From assembly GCF_018476525.1 (NCBI RefSeq), contig NZ_JAHCST010000010.1, positions 186,001 through 250,000 on the forward strand: DNA of 64,000 nt, read 5' to 3'. Both the position numbers and the translations under genes were made by a program. Below, piece after piece: positions 27,401 through 36,900 of this stretch (positions within the stretch are counted from its first letter, which is position 1; the number at the start of each line of letters is the position of its first letter). Under the pieces are notes generated by a model. The model made no database searches. It had not been told where the DNA came from and saw only the letters and a list, made by a program, of their open reading frames with translations. The DNA is from Acrocarpospora catenulata (GTDB lineage Bacteria > Actinomycetota > Actinomycetes > Streptosporangiales > Streptosporangiaceae).

Positions 27401-29511
27401 GCGATGTCCTCCTCGCTGATGGTCTGCTCATGGGTGCCTTGCAGTGCGAAGATTCGGACCAGGTCCTGATAGTGACGGAGTGCCAACCCTGCCGAGAGCT
27501 TTGCCGCGTTCTGGCGGCTGTCGGAGAAGATGATGAGCTTTCGCTCAGCCTCGTCCTCGAACTGGGCGGCGAGCTCGGTCGAGAGGACTTGATTCACCTT
27601 CTCAAAACCGGTCCGCATCGGGCTGATCGGCGACAGCTGGCGATCCGGATGCGTTAGGGGGAGCGGTGTCGACCGATGACGAGTGCGCTCCCAATCGGCT
27701 GAGCATGCGGGACAGCGGGTCGGGAACGGCGACAGCTTGTCGAGGTCAACACCAGGCTTACCCTGCGAGTTCTTGTTTGCCTCGATGTGGAAGCTCCAGC
27801 CCGTGGCCCCTTCTTCCTGATTGGTCAGCGTTCCCGCCCGCGGGTCAAGGAGGGAGCGGCGGAACGAGAACGTGGCTGCGCCGTGATCGCGGTCGTAGGA
27901 GTTCTTATCATGCGCCTGCTGCTGGACGGTGCGCGGCCAGTACACGACGTAGTTGTGTGCCGTCCGGTCGGGACGGGCAAGATCTGGGATCCGCGATAGG
28001 TCGGGGGTGTCGGGAAGGAGATGGACGTCCTTGAAAGTGGGGTTCTCGAAGGATTCCCAGGGTGCGTAACCGCCGAGGAAGACGTCGCCGCACGACCGAC
28101 AGAACAAAAGTTCGAGAACGCGTGCGCCGCATTTGCAGAAGGTTCGTGGGCGAGCGTAGAGGCGGCCGATTCCACGTCCTTCCCGTTCAGCCTCGGGGAT
28201 TGTCGAACATGCGGAATCCGCACAGGCCCACAAACCCGCGACGTTCCGGAAGAACAGGTGGGTGCGGATCTTCTGTCCTGCCGTGATCGTTGCCTGCTCC
28301 AATGGGACGGTAGGGCCGCCTCCGGCCGTGAGCTCGCCGGAGATGTAGTCGAACGAGTCCTGACTGACCGCAAAGAATTCCTGAGGGAAGAGCCGGTCCC
28401 GGTCAGGATCCAAGGACGCCGTGGTCGCAACGATCCGAAGCTGGTCCGGGCGATCCATGATCCCCAGTCGCTGGCGGAGGTTACGGATGAGGTAGGCGAC
28501 CTCGGTTCCGGCCGTCCCGCGGTGGATGTGTAGCTCGTCGACCACCAGCGTGAATCGTGCCCCAGGAGTCTCGGCCAGCCAGCGCCGAGTCTCGCTGAAG
28601 AAGCCCTGGTCACGGTCTCGAAGCAGCATGATGTTCAGCATCGAGTGGTTGGTGATGAGGATGTCTGGGGGCGCGTCGTACATGTCCCAGCGTGACAGCA
28701 TCTCCGCGCCACCAGGACGAGGAGCGAAGTAGCGAATAAATTCGTCCTTCGCCAGTGCGGCCTGGCGGCTCCGTTTCTCGCACTCGCGCAAGTACTCACG
28801 CAGTTGGGTCACAGCTCCTGCCTGATCAGGCGTACCCAGTACCGGTGTTGCGCCCGTGTAGCGACCGAAATAAAAGCGGTGTCCACCGCGATTGCGGTCC
28901 AGCCACGCGTGAGCGGCCTCGCTGTCCAGGGCACGCCGAAGCCGCACCAACTGATCGTCAACGAGAGCGTTCGTCGGGTAAAGAATCATGGCCCGGACTG
29001 CTCGCGGGCGATTCTCCTCGTTGGCCCGATGCGGCGTATACGGACTTTGAGATCGCTTCCACCACTGTTCAGCCTTGCCAGGAATCCCATACCAGGAACG
29101 GGATTCCTTGAGGAGATCGGCCACAATGGGGAGCAAGAACGCTTCGGTCTTGCCTGAGCCAGTACCGGCCGTAACGACCACGTTCTTGGCCGGCACGAGA
29201 GCCGAGATGAGGGCCCGCTCCTGGTGGGTGTAAAGCTGTCGGCTCGGGTCAAGCAGCCCGCACTCGGCGAACTTGGCCAGCTCTGCCGGAGCACCAGCTC
29301 GGGCGATTGACTCAGCCAGGGTCCGGCCGCTGAGCCTGTACTCGGGCCTGGTCTCGACGTATGGCTCGGCGTACATGCCGCCCGGCGTGTCCAAGAGCGC
29401 CCGGCGCTCAGCCGCCAGCCGCTGATCACGAAGCCGGAACGCGGTGTCGTAGTAGCGGAGGTACGCCTCGCGAAGGGCGTCGAACGCCTGCTTAACATCG
29501 AGCTCAGTCAT
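24403..29511 (-). CDS. Large DEAD-box helicase with C-terminal DUF1998/MZB zinc domain
   Basis: 1702 residues. Walker A is TAGTGSGKTEAF (K121), the DEAH-like box is VVDELHIHRG, and the second RecA domain has SDSRQNAAKLS, TTTMEAGVDIG and QRVGRAGRR. Cys clusters occur in the middle (CKCGARVLELLFCRSCGD and two CxxC pairs) and at the end (CQTSCYGCLRDYEN), the last being the MZB signature of DUF1998 helicases. Proteins of this size and layout are the core of Druantia (DruE) and relate to DrmA/B of DISARM. Its start overlaps the upstream frameshifted gene by four bases (ATGA), so it is the third gene of a three-gene unit. Subtype cannot be fixed by eye. Confidence 0.85.
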   Translation of the reverse strand: MTELDVKQAFDALREAYLRYYDTAFRLRDQRLAAERRALLDTPGGMYAEPYVETRPEYRLSGRTLAESIARAGAPAELAKFAECGLLDPSRQLYTHQERALISALVPAKNVVVTAGTGSGKTEAFLLPIVADLLKESRSWYGIPGKAEQWWKRSQSPYTPHRANEENRPRAVRAMILYPTNALVDDQLVRLRRALDSEAAHAWLDRNRGGHRFYFGRYTGATPVLGTPDQAGAVTQLREYLRECEKRSRQAALAKDEFIRYFAPRPGGAEMLSRWDMYDAPPDILITNHSMLNIMLLRDRDQGFFSETRRWLAETPGARFTLVVDELHIHRGTAGTEVAYLIRNLRQRLGIMDRPDQLRIVATTASLDPDRDRLFPQEFFAVSQDSFDYISGELTAGGGPTVPLEQATITAGQKIRTHLFFRNVAGLWACADSACSTIPEAEREGRGIGRLYARPRTFCKCGARVLELLFCRSCGDVFLGGYAPWESFENPTFKDVHLLPDTPDLSRIPDLARPDRTAHNYVVYWPRTVQQQAHDKNSYDRDHGAATFSFRRSLLDPRAGTLTNQEEGATGWSFHIEANKNSQGKPGVDLDKLSPFPTRCPACSADWERTRHRSTPLPLTHPDRQLSPISPMRTGFEKVNQVLSTELAAQFEDEAERKLIIFSDSRQNAAKLSAGLALRHYQDLVRIFALQGTHEQTISEEDIARAQTSGNPADLKRLEAKDREALRDLRLAWLDGDEQAALAARAKLTAPLRLDLLARTIIHRRLMALGVNPAGPRRSVQQPGGQDWHSLYDWKVNPPRLIPQLSDAMRDTVLTAEEDLLENAIEALFSGSNRDFESLGMGWVDAADARPDTKIPGLGQGSLRILAELRRFPSLRDPYTKAPKRLNAYWKRVAREHGLDTGDIQDQAEAYWRGIVTEFLINPTQVAIRPASDQAWRCETCARQHLSPSASICTGCYARLSQEPQPLRDAGDDYYAWKAATGAGAFRLNCAELTGQTGRIEAQRRQARFQRVFLEESEEPLVHELDLLSVTTTMEAGVDIGPLSAVVMANMPPTRFNYQQRVGRAGRRSSPVAIALTVCRGRSHDEHYFRNPHAVTNDPVPAPYLALNRPEILERTVTSEMLRLAFAGTGLANPKRSGVHGQFGAAADWPDAEPAIRQWCRDHHDRIVSAVQALTAFTKFTSDRFDARWVQQRIDRVTELAGLAGETEDLGERLAHLGVLPMFGFPTRVRQLYLEEPKRSYPWPPDETIDRDLALAVSSFAPGSEIVKDGQVFTVVGVTDFIPSTRGKPTPVPDPLENPRTIGLCPQCSHLSEDGTRSACPLCGFTDFRVVDLREPAGFRASPPDDFDGNFSWSARMVAARATTTFDKLTHTSLRAAELYSGPGKRYVINDNAGNGFVFRRATGSWGGYVVPTDVDPTAKGFGEALTAAIGAVLPTDFLFIGPRTTIDEVQGLRLGLENPTPRFAADLHQGRRAAWYSLAFLLRTAAAEFLDVDPRELIAGVHPAPHADGTAFYAFLSDALENGAGFSTHLGEVAPAFAQHVEQFLGGLAESKHADLCQTSCYGCLRDYENMVYHPLLDWRLGADLFRVLSGEKLQHTQATLARERTSLGGVQALFEGEFLQPDAGVLGVQVRRKPYAVVVRHPLEACEVSLTSPRLRSALDAAAEYAGDPSRVIVSDWFTAERSPLLIVEQLTARPKRSRR

Positions 29512-30561
29512 CGGACTTCCAGCCTCCGTCGCAACGACACCGAGATCTTCTCTGCGATCCAGCGCGGCACACCGTCGTACGCCAGGCCTTCGGTGGTCCT
29601 GAGCGGCGGAAGGCCGGTGGACAGGATGGCCGCTCTTTGATGTGCGCGCGGTAAAGGTGTCCGTTGATCCACTACGAGTTGCCCATACGCTGATTTCGCA
29701 CGTGATGCGACTCGGTCGGCGTGCCAGCGGAGCGGAAACTCGCCGGGTGCGAGGACAAGGTGAATGCCCTCTCGACGATCAACCTCATACCATTCCCCGC
29801 GACGGTATATCGCATACCGATTGATCTGGCCATGAAGCCAGATACTGATAGAGGCCATCGTCTGGAGTTGAAACGCGTCGGGCGAGTCCGAAGACTGCAG
29901 AGCGCTTATCGAACGGCGCCAATGGAGTATGCCGGGACGGGCCGGGGGAAGGCGACTCCAATGTCAAGAATTGAAGGGATCGTGCTGCGAGTTCTGCGAT
30001 ACTCTCTGAGACCGACATTCCGAAGACGTTTTCTCCTGTCTCGACCCCCTCAAACCATACTGTGGAAGGAATTGGGATGCCTCGGTCGGTGGGAGACTTA
30101 TGGGCCACGACGCCGGGCATATTCAGCCAAGAAGACAGTGTCGGACGTGCTCCTGTCATGAGCGCAACCTTGGTTCTCCCAGGCAAACTGGTCACGCCCA
30201 CAGGCTCGGCAGACCATCGCCGGATGGCCCAGTCGATCTTAAGGCAACCAAGATCCTCTAGTAAGGAGATCCAGTTCGACGCATCCTCGGTCGTCGTATC
30301 GGCGGCCCAGGCGACATCACTGCGGAGTCGATCAATGCTGCCGGACTCCGTCTCTGCAAGCCAGGCGACGAAGAGATCAGGATCGAAATCGGGTGCTGGC
30401 TGCGATGCTGCAGTGCCTGCTGGTCTCGAGTTGGCGGACGCACGTGGGGCCTCGTTTGCCTTCCGCGCCTCAGCAGCCAGTCGGCGAAGCTCATCCGGAC
30501 TCAAACGTCGGCTCTTCCGCTCTCGACGGATCATTGGGCTGATGCCGCGCAGGTCAGACAC
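29508..30561 (-). pseudogene. Middle gene of the DUF1998 helicase module, broken by a frameshift
   Basis: From GTG 30561 the frame encodes a basic N-terminus (RRERKSRRLSPDELRRLAAE), a linker and a domain up to DDGLYQY near nt 29850. It then runs into an unrelated tail and stops at 29785. One frame over, WLHGQINRYAIYRRGEWYEV continues naturally to a stop at 29508 that overlaps the helicase start. A single extra base between about 29840 and 29858 explains the break; a sequence error or programmed shift is possible. The upstream gene overlaps by eight bases. Full length would be about 350 residues. I do not recognise the family. Confidence 0.65.
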
Positions 30562-32431
30562 GCCCTCGTCCCTTCTGCAGAGCTGCTTCGCAGTATCGGC
30601 GCCAGAGCTTCGCTTCGGCCGGAGGGTGTTCTATGAGGATCATCTGACTCCAGAAACTGCGCATTCTTGGTGTCATCTGAGTTATGCACGGCTCTTTGGT
30701 GCGAAGAAGGCGGACTTCGATGGTCCCGTCCGGCCTATCGATAACAAGCCATACTGCATCTTCGGGGATCTCCGTCCGTGCAGAACCTCCGAGGCCAGTT
30801 CCGCGGGTGCTCCACCATGTCGGTTGGTTGGCTGGAGCGAGATCGGTGAAGTGTCCGTCAGCATAAATGACTGTGGCGCCCTCTATAGTCGGCGAGGTCG
30901 GGTGTTGAAACGCGTTACTCATGTCGGCAACGAGCGACTGCGGCTCATGTAGGTAGAAGATCTTCTGTGTCGATCCATGCTTGAGGACATGCTTGCCGCC
31001 GCTGAGTCCGCGGCCGCGCAGTCGCGTCCTTCCGCCGCTCGTCGAGATGGATCGGCCATCCAGCAGTACCGCGGCAACCCCAGGAGGCGTCACGATATCC
31101 GGTTCGCCGCCGATGAGATAGTGCTGCCGCTCACTCTTGGCCTGGACACGTAGTCCTCCGAGGAGACGGAGTGCGCTCCCCGGCTCGCTGGGGCTATCCC
31201 CAAATTCCAGTTCCGACGCCACGAACCAGCCTTCGACCGAGCTCTCCTCAGGCTCGAGCCAGTCGAAGTGGTTCTCCTTTACAAGAGCCTTTGCCTGCGC
31301 TTCTCGCGGTGCGTCGAAGAGAAGAAGGGAGGGAACGCCCGGCTCCTGCCTATCTACCACGGCCCACTCGACGCGCGTGTCGGCTTGGAGGATGAGGGGT
31401 TTGAGCTGCGGTTCGAAATCGATTCGGAGGTGCTTGCCTTGCGCATGCAGCCCTCGCTCTAGGGCTCTCTTGATGTCGGGCACATCGCCGGAGAGCCCAT
31501 AGAGCGTTCCAACTCCACCGGTTACGACGAGCCGCCCGCCCGGATACTCCAGTTCGTCGTGCTCAATCCCAGGGATGCGCTCCGCGTACCACTTCAGAGT
31601 CCAGCCGTTCCGAAGGTCGTCAGTAATGCTGAAGCGGAGACGTAGTGGCACCAAGCCCGAGGGCCGCCTGTGGGTCGCGGGCGCGGTGTCGGCGGCCGAT
31701 AGGGCCGTTAGGAGCTCTTGGAGGAGGACGTCTTGAGCACCACTGGTTAGCGCGTTCTGCAACGATCGAGAAAGCCGTGACTGCCCGGTCCACTTCCCGA
31801 GCTTTTTCAAGAGAGTGCCAGCATCCTGCCCGCGGTGATCACGAAAGAAGGGAATAAGCCGGTCGTGGTCTGCCGCACAGATGATTGCCTGCGACTGCGC
31901 GTACCCGATCAGCTCACGGCCCTTGCTAGCACCGAGTGTGCTGACGCCCCGAGCACCGGCCTGCTCCTTGAGCCACTCGTCAAGATTCACCCAGAACTGA
32001 CGGATCCGTTCGAAATCACCCTGAAGATACTTTTGGCGGACATCTACAGCAATACCCTCACGGGTGAGGAGCTCGGCAAAACGAAGGTAGAAGCCGTGGG
32101 CACCTCGTCCGCCGGATCCCTTCATCCTGGTCGCAGCGAGAACAGCAACCGCGAGGAGAGGAAGACAGGGCAGTGGGTCCTCGCGCTCAGTTTTACGCCA
32201 GGACACCACCTGTCGATAGATTCCGTCGTAAGCGCCACGCCCCCAATGGATCGCACTTGCCACCGTCATACAGAGATCATGGATTTGCTCGTCTCCAGAG
32301 GCCTCGCGATGCAGGCGCGCAGCCTCGTCGTCATCCACGAAGAAGAGGAGCGGACGGCCAGCCTGGTTAGACCCGAAGAACCGCTCCGCAAGTCGATCCT
32401 GCCACCATGAGTACGAACGCACCGACGTCAT
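30554..32431 (-). CDS. Unknown protein, first gene of the DUF1998 helicase module
   Basis: 625 residues, soluble, with no membrane segment and no nuclease or NTPase motif that I can name. The N-terminal third is helical; the middle (about 240-500) is predicted beta-rich with repeated hydrophobic strands, and HFTDLAPANQPTWW and PDGTIEVRLL lie near the end. It overlaps the next gene by eight bases, and that gene overlaps the helicase by four. The three therefore form one coupled operon, like the accessory-plus-DruE layout of Druantia. A recognition or loading role is inference. The 165-bp leader up to the IS5 element should hold the promoter. Confidence 0.7.
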   Translation of the reverse strand: MTSVRSYSWWQDRLAERFFGSNQAGRPLLFFVDDDEAARLHREASGDEQIHDLCMTVASAIHWGRGAYDGIYRQVVSWRKTEREDPLPCLPLLAVAVLAATRMKGSGGRGAHGFYLRFAELLTREGIAVDVRQKYLQGDFERIRQFWVNLDEWLKEQAGARGVSTLGASKGRELIGYAQSQAIICAADHDRLIPFFRDHRGQDAGTLLKKLGKWTGQSRLSRSLQNALTSGAQDVLLQELLTALSAADTAPATHRRPSGLVPLRLRFSITDDLRNGWTLKWYAERIPGIEHDELEYPGGRLVVTGGVGTLYGLSGDVPDIKRALERGLHAQGKHLRIDFEPQLKPLILQADTRVEWAVVDRQEPGVPSLLLFDAPREAQAKALVKENHFDWLEPEESSVEGWFVASELEFGDSPSEPGSALRLLGGLRVQAKSERQHYLIGGEPDIVTPPGVAAVLLDGRSISTSGGRTRLRGRGLSGGKHVLKHGSTQKIFYLHEPQSLVADMSNAFQHPTSPTIEGATVIYADGHFTDLAPANQPTWWSTRGTGLGGSARTEIPEDAVWLVIDRPDGTIEVRLLRTKEPCITQMTPRMRSFWSQMILIEHPPAEAKLWRRYCEAALQKGRGRV

Positions 32432-32596
32432 CCATGAGAATACTGGGCAATGTGATGCATATGCTCTATGAGGACATCGAACGATGCAATAGAGGCGGCA
32501 ATTGAGATTCAGCTACAACAAGAGCACAACTGGACACCCTGGCCCCATTAGCTGCGATGCGGGAGCGTCCGCCGGAATGATCTTGCCGACTTCTTA

Positions 32597-33528
32597 GTGA
32601 GTGTTTGAGAAGATCACGTTGACGGGTTGAGCGTCAGCTTTTGCTGGCGTCTGGCGGCATGTCCGCGGGTGAGACGGCGTGCCATACCGGAGATCGCGGC
32701 CCAGCGGATCATCGCCTCGGACGTGGCCGGATGACGTTCGTAGTCGCGGGCCAGACGGCGGTGAGCGGTCAGCCAGGCCAGCGAGCGTTCCACCACCCAG
32801 CGGCGGGCGATCACGGCGAACCCGACCTGGCCTGGCGCTTTGCGGACGATGTGCAGCGTGGTCCGCAAGATCCGCTGCGCCCAATCCACCAGCATCCCGG
32901 CGAAGCCGGCGTCGGCGTAGACGAACCGGACCGGCGTGACCAGGTACAGCGACAGCAAGGTGGTCTTGGCCCCGTCGCGGTCCTGCACCGAGGCGGCCAT
33001 CACGCAGACCACCAGCAGCAAGCCCAGGGTGTCGGTGACGATGAACCGCTTCCGCCCGTTGATCTTCTTGTTCGCGTCGTAGCCGCGCGAGTCGAGGCCG
33101 ACGGTGTCGGCACCCTTCACGCTCTGGGAGTCGATGATGGCGGCCGAGGGTTCGTCTTCCCGGCCCTGCTGCGCGCGGACGCGGCGGCGTAGCACAGCGA
33201 GGATCTGCTCGGTGACCTTGGCCTCCTCCCAGCGGGCGAAGTACCAGTACACGGTCTGCCAGGGCGGGAAGTCGAAGGGCAGTTGCCGCCAGGCGCAGCC
33301 GGTGCGCACCACGTACAAGATGGCGTCGACGATGTCGCGGCGGGGGTGCTTCTCTGGCCGTCCGCCGCTGTTGGGCGCGGGTAACAGCGGCTCGATCAGC
33401 GCCCACTGGGCGTCGGTCAGATCGGAGGGATAGCGGCGATCACGCGGCACCCTGCCATGATCGCCCGGCATCGGTCCGGGGTGGTGACCGAATGTCCGGA
33501 CCGTTATCCACCCTTCTCAAACACTCAG
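32597..33528 (-). mobile_element. IS5-family insertion sequence, apparently intact
   Basis: 932 bp bounded by inverted repeats sharing TGAGTGTTTGAGAAG and flanked on both sides by TTA (32594-32596 and 33529-33531). This is a three-base TNA-type target duplication as expected of the ISL2/IS1031-like groups of IS5. It contains one transposase gene. Confidence 0.85.
32614..33471 (-). CDS. IS5-family DDE transposase
   Basis: 285 residues. The N-terminal DUF4096-type segment has RRYPSDLTDAQWALIEPLLP, followed by WRQLPFDFPPWQTVYWYF. The DDE residues are visible: Asp in AAIIDSQSVKG, Asp in FVYADAGFAG and Glu in VVERSLAWL. Length and motifs indicate an intact enzyme. A long frame on the same strand one phase over is a shadow. 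Confidence 0.92.
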   Translation of the reverse strand: MPGDHGRVPRDRRYPSDLTDAQWALIEPLLPAPNSGGRPEKHPRRDIVDAILYVVRTGCAWRQLPFDFPPWQTVYWYFARWEEAKVTEQILAVLRRRVRAQQGREDEPSAAIIDSQSVKGADTVGLDSRGYDANKKINGRKRFIVTDTLGLLLVVCVMAASVQDRDGAKTTLLSLYLVTPVRFVYADAGFAGMLVDWAQRILRTTLHIVRKAPGQVGFAVIARRWVVERSLAWLTAHRRLARDYERHPATSEAMIRWAAISGMARRLTRGHAARRQQKLTLNPST

Positions 33529-33798
33529 TTATGCCTCGCCACCGCCCAATAGTCACGGTCGTTCCAAGATCACTAAGTGGGGTGCGAGAGGCACCGTGAT
33601 GTTGATCGGGATGTGATCACGTACGGCGTGTTCGTCGAAAATAGGCTGAAGCACCAGCCGTCGTTGATCAGCGACGCTGATGATCATGGTGTGTGCGGGG
33701 TAGGTGCGGGCGAGCACGGCGCGAGCACGACCCGACTAGAATAATATTCTAAGTGTGATTGCGGCGCACGTTTCGCAGGTCAACGCCATGATCTAAGC
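33529..33798. other. Spacer with AT-rich palindrome, no gene
   Basis: 270 bp between the IS5 element and the second tRNA fragment. It contains a perfect palindrome TAGAATA-A-TATTCTA at 33737-33751 in otherwise GC-rich DNA, preceded by GAGCACGGCGCGAGCACGAC, which resembles the repeat-arm motif GAGCACGGACCGAGCACGGC. No coding potential is seen. Confidence 0.5.
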
Positions 33799-33843
33799 GC
33801 GCCCTGAGGGATTCGACCCCCCGACCGTCGGATTAGAAGCAAG
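33799..33843 (-). other. 3' fragment of tRNA-Arg(UCU), attachment-site-like (right)
   Basis: The same 45-base fragment as at 18323-18367 and in the same orientation. It differs by one substitution that changes the TTCGAAT of the T-loop to GTCGAAT. It is followed by repeat arm C and then by the 3' end of the pPIWI-RE gene. Confidence 0.72.
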
Positions 33844-33971
33844 ATCTTTTAGTGTTGCGACGTGTCAGTTGGTGTCAGTCCGTCCCGTGTAGGGCATGTT
33901 TAGGTGTCCGCCTGTGACGCCTCCTGACGCCCCGTTCCGGGACGGACGAGCACGGACCGAGCACGGCTGAC
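33843..33971. repeat. Repeat arm copy C, adjoining the pPIWI-RE gene
   Basis: It starts GATCTTTTAGTGTTGCGACG and carries GACGCCCCGTTCCGGGACGG and GAGCACGGACCGAGCACGGC. It matches copies A and B. Similarity with copy A continues into the pPIWI-RE coding sequence to about 34050. Copy C looks like the parental arrangement. Confidence 0.75.
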
Positions 33972-36900
33972 CTACCTGTTCGGGATTCGACCGTAGTCGT
34001 GGGGCATCGGTGGGGTCGGTTCTGGGAGGCCGTCTACACGGGTGGACTCGTGATCCTCCTCGGGATCTTGCTCCGTAAAGAGTCCTGCCGCCATAGCTGG
34101 GTCCGGGTCGCCGTCACCCGCTGAAACCACGCTGGCATCTATGGAATGCAGATCCGCGACAGCGGTAGCTTCGTCCTCAACCTCCTCCGCGAGCGTCGGC
34201 AGGACGTACTCCTGGCCAAGCCCTGCCAGATGTAGCGGAAGGGGTAGAGCGAGGGCCTGCGGGTAGTCCGGTGGTTGACGCAGCTGATGCACGGCGAGTG
34301 CCAGCGATTCTGGATCGTCGCCGTCGTTCTTGTGACAGCCGAGAACAGCGATCTCCACGAGACCGGGATTCCAGCCCGGGATGTTGGTGTCGATCGTGGT
34401 CTCGCCCTTGCGCTCTCCAGCGCGACGGGGGCGTGGGGCGAGTTTGTCGGCCTCTATGGCTGACGTCTTGAACTGCGCAGGCTTGGGCGTGGTGCTATAG
34501 AAGACGCGGCTGACGCCGCCGCTCTCTGGGACCCACAGGTGGGACGGCAGTCCGTTCGCCTCTTCTTTCGGGTTGAGCCCCCACCACTGAGCCGTCTCTC
34601 GGTCCCGCCCAGTTCTCACACGAACAAGCCTCAGATCGGGGTGCAGCCTGCGAGCCAGCGCATGCCCGTCACGGATGCGGTCTGCTTCCACGCGGCCGTC
34701 CTGAAGCCACGTCCAGTGTGAGCGGGCGTTCTGTCCATGGGCGAGGAGCAGCGTTGGGGTGCCACGTAGGGAGCGCAGCATCTTCTGCAGCCACTCTTCC
34801 GTGTTGCGCCGCTGCTCGTTCATGTCGCGGTAGTAGCTGCCTCGTCCGCCATTATCGGCGTCGGCGACGGAGACCTCCGCGAGCCGCGTCAGCTTTAGCA
34901 GCAACGCAGGGTATGGAATCCATTTGTTCGCCTCGGGGTCCCATCCCTGAACTCTGGCGATGCCGCTGCCGAAGTCCTGCGGTGTCACCAGCACAGCGAT
35001 CGGAACGTACGCCGCCCACCGGTTGCGTGCTGTGCGGTTCTTCCTGACGAGCCAGACGGCGGCGTACCGCAGCCCGGCGGGAATCTTGTCGCCGAGGCTG
35101 TGCGTGGGATGCACACGGATGCCGAGCTGACGCAGACCATCGTCCCAAGCCATCGAGACACGGTGGTCGAGGTTCTTCAATGAGTCGTATCGCCCGTCCT
35201 TCTTGGGAACCGTCGCGAACTGGGTAATCGCGCCGGCGTCCGCGAAGCCGAGCCTGAGCGCGAATTTGGGGTCATGATCGCCAGTTTCGAAGTCGGCCCG
35301 CCGGTCGAGTTCCACCACTGCCAGCGTGGGGGCTTTGTCTGTGATGTCTTGCGCGAGCCAGGAGCGGGCGTTGGTACGCCGATCATGCACGGCAGCGCTG
35401 ATCGCCGATGACGTGCGCCGAGTGCCCTTCGGAGGAAGAGAGAGGCCCTCTCCGAGGCCGGCCGTCAGCTTGATGCAGCGAAGCCGTACGGTGAGCTCCG
35501 CGCACTGCCACTCCAGGACCACCGGGTCGCCGGGACGCGCGGCCTCATACTGCGCCTCAGTGAAGGCGCCGCCATCGCCCTTCAGCCCAAGATGTTCGAC
35601 GAGCTGAGAGACCCCGGCCTCCCGTAGCTCCCGGGTCTGCCAGAGAAGCCGTGCCTCCAGCGTGGGAAGCGTTTCCGGATCCGCGTCCGGGGTCAGGCAG
35701 GAGACCGCGTAGGCAGCGCCGGCCCGGCGTTCCGCCGCCCTGCGGGCGCTCTCTTCTGGCTTGTCCTCCTTCTTCACGCTGGCGGGAGGAGCATTGAGGG
35801 GCTTCGAAGACTTCGACCGCCGGGTGCGGACGAGGGCAGGGGTCGCCCGCAGTTCGGCGGGCAGGGCCTGCTCGGCCCACTCGGTGAGCTTAGAACGCTG
35901 ATGTGACATGAGGCCCGCCTTGACCTCGTGACCACCCATGGCCGTGCTGTACACGATGCCCGCCCGGAGCCCCTGCTCCAGCCACTCCTCCGGGCTGGAG
36001 AGGATTTCGTCCGCGCCAGGAAGGGTCTCGGCCAGGGAGATGCCTCGCAGGATGCTGGCCGGGCCACCGTTCACCCAGTCGGTCGTCCACTCCTCCTTCT
36101 CCCTGTCCCATCGGCGTTCCATCCTCGCCAATGCGTAGCGCTCGCTGAGCGGTGCACCGGGCAGGTACGGCACCCGGGGCCGCAACACCACAGTCGCCTT
36201 CCGCCGGTACGGCAGGCGGACCTTGCCGGTCGTCGAGCTGACACGAGTCGCCCAGCGGCGGATGCCGAAGTGCAGATGGAAGCGGGGGAGAGGGTCGAAG
36301 GGGACGGTGTGGAGGGTGATATTGAGGACGACTGAATACCACCAGGTCCGCGTGCCGGACGGGAACGGCAGCGGTTGAGAGACCAACTCGGCGCCCTTGT
36401 CGCGAGGACCGCGGGGCACGGCACGGAAATGGAGCCGCCCGGCGGCATGCTCATACGGGCCGAGGGCCAGCACGCGCCTGGCAAGCCAGTCGGGGCTGAG
36501 TGGGAACTGGTGCTCAAAGGGTGCGGCCGTGCCACCCCCCAGCGTCGTGGGGCAGCGGAGCAGCTCCGCTTCGACCCGCTCCCAGACGGGCGGGGATGTC
36601 GACAGCTCGGCGCGGACATCCTTGAGAAAGGCACGGTGCTCTGGCTCCGGCCGCAGATCTCCCAGCCACCGGTCCACCAGGGAGCGGAGCACGGGGCCGG
36701 GCAGCGGATCCGCGACCTCCTCGGGCACATACAGCCAGTGCTCCGATGGGCGGGGAAGCACCAGGAGATCGGGAGCGAAGGCCTGGATCACCTGCTCGAA
36801 GCGGTAGGTGGGCACCGTGCGGTAGGGCTCGGCCCCGTCGGGGCGGCCCAGGTTGCAGAGCGCGAGAATCGCCTCGCGCCACGCCTCGGGGAAGCGCAGC

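Noticed and set aside
32594-33406. 270-codon frame on the minus strand within the IS5 element
   Set aside because: It is one phase off the transposase, which carries all DDE motifs; the shadow is Arg/Pro-rich.
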